This document shows, piece by piece, positions 43,933 to 49,845 of a stretch of 49,845 bases of DNA (position 1 is its first letter; each line of letters starts with the position of its first letter). Under the pieces are notes generated by a model that was not told the origin of the DNA, did no database searches, and saw only the letters and a program-made list of their open reading frames with translations. Source of the DNA: Alphaproteobacteria bacterium (GTDB taxonomy: Bacteria > Pseudomonadota > Alphaproteobacteria > JANQMY01); the NCBI GenBank assembly GCA_028279895.1, contig JANQMY010000043.1, positions 1-49,845 on the forward strand. Reading direction: 5' to 3'. Position numbers and translations under genes: made by a program.

Positions 43933-44646
43933 ATGACCGTGTCCCTGCCCGAGAACCCCATTTTCTGTGCCCTCGACACACCCGACCTTGGGCGGGCCCT
44001 GAAACTTGCCAAAAACATTAAGGGCCACGTCGGCGGTCTAAAAATCGGGTTGGAGTTTTTCAATCATCAGGGTCCGGATGGATTGAAAGCGATCGTCGGC
44101 ACGGGCATTCCGGTATTCGCCGATCTCAAATTTCACGACATACCGAATACGGTGGCCGGCGCGGTGCGGGCCATCGCTCCGCTGGGGCCCGGGATCTTGA
44201 ACGTTCATGCCGCAGGGGGCCACGCCATGATGCAGGCCGCCAAAGAAGCCGCGATGGAGCGTGCCGGGGCCAACGCGCCCCTGGTTATCGGCGTCACGGT
44301 GCTGACCAGTCTCGACCGGGACGACCTCGAGCAGCAAGGCATCGCAGCCTCCCCCTCGGATCAAGTGCGCCGGCTTGCTGCCCTGTCACAAGAAGCCGGC
44401 CTTGACGGGGTGGTCTGCAGCGCCCACGAAATAGACGTGTTGCGCCGGGATTGCGGGCCGAACTTTAAGCTGATTGTTCCAGGCATTCGCCCCGCCGGGG
44501 CGGCCGTCAACGACCAGAAGCGTGTCATGGCGCCGGCCGACGCGGTTTCCGCCGGTGCGGACGTGCTTGTTATTGGGCGGCCAATCACCAAATCTGAAGA
44601 TCCCGGGGCGGCCGCCGCAGAGATTGCCGCCTCACTGTCAACATAG
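43933..44646 (+). CDS. pyrF: Orotidine 5'-phosphate decarboxylase
   Basis: Catalyses the last step of UMP synthesis. The 237-residue protein has the catalytic charge network FADLKFHDIPNT near residue 60 and ends with VIGRPIT near the phosphate site, both typical. ATG at 43933. trpF follows after 16 bases, a common alphaproteobacterial order. Confidence 0.97.
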   Translation: MTVSLPENPIFCALDTPDLGRALKLAKNIKGHVGGLKIGLEFFNHQGPDGLKAIVGTGIPVFADLKFHDIPNTVAGAVRAIAPLGPGILNVHAAGGHAMMQAAKEAAMERAGANAPLVIGVTVLTSLDRDDLEQQGIAASPSDQVRRLAALSQEAGLDGVVCSAHEIDVLRRDCGPNFKLIVPGIRPAGAAVNDQKRVMAPADAVSAGADVLVIGRPITKSEDPGAAAAEIAASLST

Positions 44647-44662
44647 CAAAGCGGCATCGGCC

Positions 44663-45331
44663 ATGAAGGTTGAAGCGAAAATTTGCGGACTGAAAGATCC
44701 GGAAAATCTGCGGGCCGCCGTCGATGGCAGCGCCGCGTTTATCGGCTTGGTGTTTTACGAACGCAGCCCACGCCATATCAGCGTCGCGGAGGCCGCCGGC
44801 TTGGCCGAGATGGTTCGTGGGCAGACAAAAATCGTCGCGCTGCTGGTCGATGCCGACGATGCGGCGATCACGCAGATCGTGGAGACGGTGCAGCCCGATA
44901 TGCTGCAATTGCATGGTCAGGAAACCGTCGTGCGCGTGGCCGCCATCCGGCAAAAATTCGGCCTGCCGGTGATGAAGGCCGTGTCCATCGGCGACCCCCA
45001 AGATATTGAAATAGCTAAACAATTCGACACAATCGCGGATTGGTTGCTGTTTGACGCAAAGCCGACTACATCTTCTGACGCAGATCTCCCCGGCGGCAAT
45101 GGCATCGCCTTCGACTGGCGCCTGCTCCAAGGCCAACAGTGGACGCATCCTTGGATGCTCTCGGGCGGCCTGGTGGCCGACACGGTCTGTGACGCCGCCC
45201 GGCTGACGGGCGCCCATTTCGTCGATGTATCATCCGGCGTTGAAAGCACCCGAGGTCAGAAAGACCCCGGGCTGATCAAAGAGTTTTTGCGGCGCGTCGC
45301 GGCATGCGAGGTAACCGCGCAGGAGAGTTAA
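44663..45331 (+). CDS. trpF: Phosphoribosylanthranilate isomerase
   Basis: Third step of the tryptophan branch. The 222-residue TIM-barrel protein starts [15 protein letters not shown], with the catalytic Cys8 in KICGL, and has MLQLHG and FVDVSSGVE segments. The ATG at 44663 matches family starts. trpB begins at a GTG two bases after the stop, so the two are translated together. Confidence 0.96.
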   Translation: MKVEAKICGLKDPENLRAAVDGSAAFIGLVFYERSPRHISVAEAAGLAEMVRGQTKIVALLVDADDAAITQIVETVQPDMLQLHGQETVVRVAAIRQKFGLPVMKAVSIGDPQDIEIAKQFDTIADWLLFDAKPTTSSDADLPGGNGIAFDWRLLQGQQWTHPWMLSGGLVADTVCDAARLTGAHFVDVSSGVESTRGQKDPGLIKEFLRRVAACEVTAQES

Positions 45332-45333
45332 GA

Positions 45334-46551
45334 GTGGGAAGCGACCTACCCAATTCGCTACGGGCCGGACCCGACCGGGAAGGCCATTTCGGCATCTATG
45401 GCGGCCGCTACGTCGCCGAGACCTTGATGCCGCTGATTTTGGACCTGGAGCGCGCCTATGAGGCCGCCAAAAAAGATCCGGCATTCAAGGCGGAGATGGA
45501 CAGCTTCCTGACCCACTATGTGGGCCGCCCCAGCCCGCTTTACTTTGCGGAACGGCTGACGGAGCACCTGGGCGGCGCCAAAATCTACTTCAAGCGGGAC
45601 GAGCTGAACCATACCGGCGCCCACAAGATCAACAATTGTCTCGGACAAATTCTGCTGGCGCGCGCCATGGGGAAGACCCGGATCATAGCGGAAACCGGCG
45701 CCGGGCAGCACGGCGTGGCAACGGCCACCGTAGCGGCGCGCTTCGGTTTCCCATGCGTCATTTTCATGGGCGAAACCGATATCGAGCGCCAGAAACCCAA
45801 CGTATTCCGTATGCGCTTGTTGGGCGCCGAAGTGCGGTCGGTGACCAGCGGCTCGCGCACCCTGAAAGACGCGATGAACGAAGCCCTACGCGATTGGGTT
45901 ACCAATGTGGAGGACACTTTCTACATCATCGGCACGGTCGCCGGCCCGCATCCTTACCCCATGCTGGTCCGGGATTTTCAATCGGTCATCGGTGAAGAAG
46001 TTCGGACACAGATGAAAGCGGCGGAAGGCCGCCTGCCGGACACGCTGGTGGCTTGTATCGGCGGCGGCTCGAACGCGATGGGTCTGTTCCATCCCTTCCT
46101 GGATGATCTCGATGTGCAGATCCACGGGGTCGAAGCGGCGGGCCTGGGCATTGAAACGGGACGGCATGCGGCATCGCTCACCGGCGGCACGCCGGGCGTC
46201 CTGCACGGCAACCGGACCTATTTGCTGCATGATGAAGACGGCCAAATCACCGAAGCGCACAGCATCTCCGCCGGTCTGGACTATCCGGGTATTGGGCCTG
46301 AGCATTCTTGGCTGAAGGATACCGGACGGGTGCAGTATCACTCCGCCACTGACCAGGACGCGTTGGATGCCTTTCAACTGTGCTGCAAGCTCGAAGGCAT
46401 TATCCCCGCACTGGAACCGGCCCATGCGCTGGCCCATGTGATCAAGATCGCGCCGGATCTGCCGAAGGATCACATTATCTGCATGAATATGTGCGGCCGG
46501 GGCGACAAAGACATCTTCACGGTGGCGGATGCGCTGGGGGTCGACTTATGA
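45334..46551 (+). CDS. trpB: Tryptophan synthase beta chain
   Basis: Makes tryptophan from indole and serine with pyridoxal phosphate. The PLP lysine is Lys98 in [18 protein letters not shown] binds the phosphate. The start is GTG at 45334, placed by AGGAG in the trpF end; an upstream ATG at 45304 would overlap trpF. Length 405 is normal. It overlaps trpA by ATGA. Confidence 0.97.
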   Translation: MGSDLPNSLRAGPDREGHFGIYGGRYVAETLMPLILDLERAYEAAKKDPAFKAEMDSFLTHYVGRPSPLYFAERLTEHLGGAKIYFKRDELNHTGAHKINNCLGQILLARAMGKTRIIAETGAGQHGVATATVAARFGFPCVIFMGETDIERQKPNVFRMRLLGAEVRSVTSGSRTLKDAMNEALRDWVTNVEDTFYIIGTVAGPHPYPMLVRDFQSVIGEEVRTQMKAAEGRLPDTLVACIGGGSNAMGLFHPFLDDLDVQIHGVEAAGLGIETGRHAASLTGGTPGVLHGNRTYLLHDEDGQITEAHSISAGLDYPGIGPEHSWLKDTGRVQYHSATDQDALDAFQLCCKLEGIIPALEPAHALAHVIKIAPDLPKDHIICMNMCGRGDKDIFTVADALGVDL

Positions 46552-47369
46552 CAGCGGAAACGCGCATCGACCGGCGCTTTGCCGCCCTTAAACAAGAAGG
46601 CCGTCCCGGCTTTGTGGCGTATGTGTCGGCGGGCGACCCGGACCATGAAACATCCCTGGAAATCGTACGCGGTCTGCCCCAGGCGGGCGCCGACGTGATC
46701 GAACTTGGCATGCCCTTCACCGACCCCATGGCGGACGGCCCGGCCATTCAAGCCTCCGGTCTGCGGGCACTGAAATCCGGCGCGAACATGCACCGCACAC
46801 TGGATCTGGTGCGCGCGTTCCGGGCAGGAGACGACGATACGCCCATTGTTCTGATGGGCTACTACAACCCGATCTACGTCTATGGCGTCGACGCTTTCCT
46901 CAAAGACGCGAAGGATGCGGGGGTCGATGGCCTGATCATCGTCGATCTGCCGCCAGAGGAAGACGCCGAACTGTGCCTGCCGGCACTAAAAGCGGGGCTG
47001 AACTTCATTCGCCTGGCCACCCCGACGACCGACGATAAGCGTCTGCCGACCGTGCTGAAGAATACGTCAGGCTTCGTCTATTATGTGTCCATGACCGGCG
47101 TGACCGGCACCAAAGATGTGAATACCGAGCATGTGGCTGCCGCCGTGGCCCGGTTGCGCAACCATTCGGACCTTCCGGTGGCCGTGGGCTTCGGCATCAA
47201 GACGCCGGCGCAAGTGAAAGCAGTCGGCGCTGCGGCCAATGCCGCGGTGGTCGGTTCGGCACTGGTCTCCAAAATTGCCGAAACCCTGGACCAAGAGGGC
47301 CGGGCCACAGCGAAAACCGTTTCGGAATCTCTCGCTTTTGCGGCAGAATTAGCATCGGCCGTTCGGTGA
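46548..47369 (+). CDS. trpA: Tryptophan synthase alpha chain
   Basis: Cleaves indole-3-glycerol phosphate to indole, passed to TrpB. The 273-residue TIM barrel has the catalytic [14 protein letters not shown] segment, with Glu and Asp, and [10 protein letters not shown]. The start is set by the ATGA overlap with trpB. Confidence 0.97.
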   Translation: MTAETRIDRRFAALKQEGRPGFVAYVSAGDPDHETSLEIVRGLPQAGADVIELGMPFTDPMADGPAIQASGLRALKSGANMHRTLDLVRAFRAGDDDTPIVLMGYYNPIYVYGVDAFLKDAKDAGVDGLIIVDLPPEEDAELCLPALKAGLNFIRLATPTTDDKRLPTVLKNTSGFVYYVSMTGVTGTKDVNTEHVAAAVARLRNHSDLPVAVGFGIKTPAQVKAVGAAANAAVVGSALVSKIAETLDQEGRATAKTVSESLAFAAELASAVR

Positions 47370-47410
47370 GGGCGGTGTAGCGCGAAGATAACACAAAGGA
47401 TGATGTTGCA

Positions 47411-48358
47411 ATGAACTGGCTGACAAATGTAGCGCGCCCACGGATCAAGTCATTCTTTGGCGGCCGGGAAACGCCGGACAATCTGTGGCACAAATGCTCC
47501 AATTGCGGCGAAATGATTTTTCATCGCGACATCAAGGCCAAGCAATATGTATGCCCGGCCTGCGACTATCACATGAAGATCGGCCCCGCCGAAAGGTTCG
47601 ACGCTTTGTTCGGCGGCGACTACGAGAAAATTCCTCTGCCCAAGGCCGCGCCGGACCCGCTGAAGTTCCGGGACGAAAAGCGGTACACGGACAAAATCAA
47701 AGATGCCCGCAACAAGACGGGGCAAGACGATGTGTTCGAAGTGGCACACGGCAAAATCGGCAGTCATGAGGCCGTCGTCGCGGTTCAGAATTTCAAGTTT
47801 ATGGGTGGCTCGCTTGGCATGGCCGCCGGCGAGGCCATCCTCGCGGCTGCCGAAAAAGCGGTGGCATTACACGCCCCCCTGATCGTATTCAGCGCCTCGG
47901 GCGGTGCGCGCATGCAGGAAGGCATCTTGTCGCTCATGCAAATGCCGCGCACAACCATCGCGGTGCAAATGCTGCGCGACGTGCCGCTGCCTTACATCGT
48001 GGTGTTGACGGACCCCACCTCGGGGGGTGTCACCGCGTCATACGCCATGTTGGGCGATGTCCAGATTGCCGAACCGGGTGCCCTCATCGCCTTTACCGGT
48101 CCGCGTGTGATTGAGCAAACCATTCGGGAAAAACTCCCGGAAGGGTTTCAGCGCGCGGAATACCTGCTGGAACACGGCATGATCGACATGATCGTTCACC
48201 GCCACGAGATGCGCGATACGCTGGCACGCATTATCGGGCTGCTCATGCCCAGCGCGACGGCAGCACCTGCCGAGACAACCGACACTCGAAGCGACGTGGC
48301 GGCCCCCGTAACCGTGGACGTTGTGCCGGGTGACGGCGCCTCGCCGCCATCCAACTAG
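47411..48358 (+). CDS. accD: Acetyl-CoA carboxylase carboxyltransferase subunit beta
   Basis: AccD and AccA transfer the carboxyl group to acetyl-CoA to make malonyl-CoA for fatty acids. The N-terminal zinc ribbon, CSNC and CPAC, is followed by the carboxyltransferase core with [11 protein letters not shown] and [14 protein letters not shown]. The C-terminal 35 residues are a low-complexity extension. trpA-accD-folC order is typical of Alphaproteobacteria. Confidence 0.97.
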   Translation: MNWLTNVARPRIKSFFGGRETPDNLWHKCSNCGEMIFHRDIKAKQYVCPACDYHMKIGPAERFDALFGGDYEKIPLPKAAPDPLKFRDEKRYTDKIKDARNKTGQDDVFEVAHGKIGSHEAVVAVQNFKFMGGSLGMAAGEAILAAAEKAVALHAPLIVFSASGGARMQEGILSLMQMPRTTIAVQMLRDVPLPYIVVLTDPTSGGVTASYAMLGDVQIAEPGALIAFTGPRVIEQTIREKLPEGFQRAEYLLEHGMIDMIVHRHEMRDTLARIIGLLMPSATAAPAETTDTRSDVAAPVTVDVVPGDGASPPSN

Positions 48359-48372
48359 GTTCTCGCCGGATC

Positions 48373-49695
48373 ATGGCCTCGTTCCCCTCGTCGCTCGAAG
48401 AAAGTACCAGCCGCGAGATCCTTCAACGGTTTAACGGACGGGCCGGGCCGGAAATCTGTTTGGGGCTCGAACGCATCCGATCGGTGCTAGACCGGCTCGG
48501 CAACCCGCACCTTTCCCTGCCCCCGTCGGTGCACATTGCCGGGACCAACGGCAAAGGCTCTGTCTGCGCCTATTTGAAAGCGCTGCTGGTGGCCTCGGGC
48601 GCCCGCGTGCACGCCTTCACGTCGCCTCACCTCATGAGCATTCATGACAGCATCACGTTAAACGGCACCCCCATCGCAGAGGACCGGCTGGCCCGTGCCC
48701 TGGCAACCGTCGAGGCCGAAGATCAAGACCAGGTCTTGACGTCTTTTGAAGCCCTTACCGTCGCAGCCTTTATCGCCCTGTCCAGCGAACCGGCGGATTT
48801 TGTTTTGATAGAAGCGGGCATGGGCGGGCGCGACGATTCCACCAATGTGCTGGAACGCCCGGCGGCCACGGTGCTGACACCCATCGGACTCGATCACCAA
48901 GAATTTCTTGGTCCCGACATTACGTCCATCGCCGCCCACAAAGCCGGGATTTTGAAGAAAGGATGTCCCGCAATTGTCGGCCCTCAGATGCCCGAGGCCC
49001 TGGACGTCATCGAGAAGACCGCTGACCGGCTGTCGGCGCCGCTAAGCCTGCACAATCAAGACTGGACCGCGTATGAACAGCACGGCCGGTTGGTGTTTCA
49101 GGATGACCGGGGACTTCTCGATTTGAGCCTGCCCCGGCTGCATGGCCGTTTTCAAATCGACAATGCGGGCATCGCCATCGCCGCCTTCCGCCGGTTGGCC
49201 CCCACATCCGCCGACGATTTGGCGGTGATCGAAACCGGCCTCAACACGGTGCAGTGGCCAGGGCGATTGCAGCGTTTGGCACAGGGCCCGCTGCTCGAAC
49301 AGATCGAAGCGCCGTTCGAACTCTGGATCGACGGGGGGCACAATGTGCATGCCGCACACGCCCTTTCCCAGGCACTCGCCGACATGGACGAGCGCGCCCC
49401 TTTGCCCACCCATCTCATTCTGGGGATGAAGAAGAATAAAGACCTTACTGGGTTCCTCGACGCCTTCCGCGACTTGGTGCGCAGCATCCAGGCCGTGCCC
49501 CTGCCTGCCGACATGAACGGCTATGCGCCCGAAGAAATTGCCGCAGCAGCCTTGCAACAGGGCTTTGCCGTTGAAGTCGCCTCCACCGTCGAAAAAGCGG
49601 TGGCCAACCTCACCAAAGACGCTGCCCAACCAAAACGCATCCTGATTTGCGGATCTTTGTCCTTGGCCGGACAGATCTTAGAGACCCATAGCTGA
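48373..49695 (+). CDS. folC: Folylpolyglutamate synthase / dihydrofolate synthase
   Basis: Adds glutamate to dihydropteroate and folates. The 440-residue Mur-ligase-type protein has the P-loop GTNGKGSVCAYL near residue 58, HAFTSPHL, and the C-terminal LWIDGGHNVHA segment. It starts 14 bases after accD and is likely the last gene of the unit before the partial gene at 49710. Confidence 0.95.
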   Translation: MASFPSSLEESTSREILQRFNGRAGPEICLGLERIRSVLDRLGNPHLSLPPSVHIAGTNGKGSVCAYLKALLVASGARVHAFTSPHLMSIHDSITLNGTPIAEDRLARALATVEAEDQDQVLTSFEALTVAAFIALSSEPADFVLIEAGMGGRDDSTNVLERPAATVLTPIGLDHQEFLGPDITSIAAHKAGILKKGCPAIVGPQMPEALDVIEKTADRLSAPLSLHNQDWTAYEQHGRLVFQDDRGLLDLSLPRLHGRFQIDNAGIAIAAFRRLAPTSADDLAVIETGLNTVQWPGRLQRLAQGPLLEQIEAPFELWIDGGHNVHAAHALSQALADMDERAPLPTHLILGMKKNKDLTGFLDAFRDLVRSIQAVPLPADMNGYAPEEIAAAALQQGFAVEVASTVEKAVANLTKDAAQPKRILICGSLSLAGQILETHS

Positions 49696-49709
49696 GGTCC
49701 ATCCGAACC

Positions 49710-49845
49710 ATGGCCCGCCCCCTGCCCGCCGTCTTAAGCGTTCTGCAGCGCGTCTGCACCCGGCTGGGCATTTCCTTCGATATTATCGATGACTATTCGA
49801 GCCAACTCGTGCGCGTGTCTTCGGGCGAGCGCTTCTTCCTCAGCG
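49710..49845 (+). CDS. Start of an unidentified gene, cut by the window end
   Basis: ATG at 49710 opens a frame (MARPLPAVLSVLQRVCTRLG...) that runs to the window edge for 45 codons. Too little is present for a family call; an ATP-grasp-type protein is possible. No strong ribosome-binding site precedes it. Confidence 0.5.
   Translation, partial: MARPLPAVLSVLQRVCTRLGISFDIIDDYSSQLVRVSSGERFFLS

Overview
The window is alphaproteobacterial chromosome interrupted by a 30.5-kb integrated mobile element. The gene order on the right (TIGR02300-type protein, aroA, cmk, rpsA, ihfB, lapA-like, pyrF, trpF-trpB-trpA, accD, folC) is typical of Alphaproteobacteria. The chromosomal DNA is GC-rich and overlapping starts are common. 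A LexA site of the alphaproteobacterial GTTC-N7-GTTC type lies inside the element. I cannot name the genus.

Left chromosome (1-6484): the end of a TadE-like pilus gene, a macrodomain deacetylase, a TAXI-type solute-binding membrane protein, a small catabolic-looking group (NTF2/SnoaL-like protein, Rieske ring-hydroxylating oxygenase alpha subunit, EthD-like protein) and, on the minus strand, a SAM methyltransferase.

Element (about 6489-37000): bounded by a 10-bp direct repeat, TGGTGGAGCT, which on the right is the 3' end of an intact tRNA-Ala(GGC). It carries mobC, a MobA/VirD2-type relaxase, a VirD4/TraG coupling ATPase and a large serine recombinase, but no mating-pair ATPase or other VirB genes that I can see. 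It is best called an integrative mobilizable element. Other cargo: ArdC antirestriction protein, a broken parB, a small serine resolvase, Fic, SprT-like and SAM-methyltransferase genes, three tandem TPR genes, and several unknowns.

Three things stand out. (1) A candidate defence operon at 8.9-15.8 kb: small helical protein, GHKL ATPase, ComEC-type metallo-beta-lactamase, a single-chain E2-E1-JAB protein and a patatin phospholipase. It resembles type II CBASS without a CD-NTase. (2) The attachment site lies inside the recombinase gene. In the integrated state the recombinase ends in eight residues encoded by tRNA-Ala DNA. Its presumed native 31-residue tail sits at the far left end, in the same frame, and its stop codon overlaps the mobC start. 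Excision would rejoin the tail and link recombinase, mobC and relaxase in one overlapping operon. (3) The promoter of the recombinase operon has a perfect LexA box filling its -35/-10 spacer. Together these suggest a circuit in which DNA damage derepresses the recombinase, the element excises, and the circle transcribes its mobilization genes.

Right chromosome (37005-49845): housekeeping genes for aromatic amino acid, pyrimidine, fatty acid and folate synthesis, translation and nucleoid structure, all on the plus strand except tRNA-Ala and the TIGR02300-like gene.
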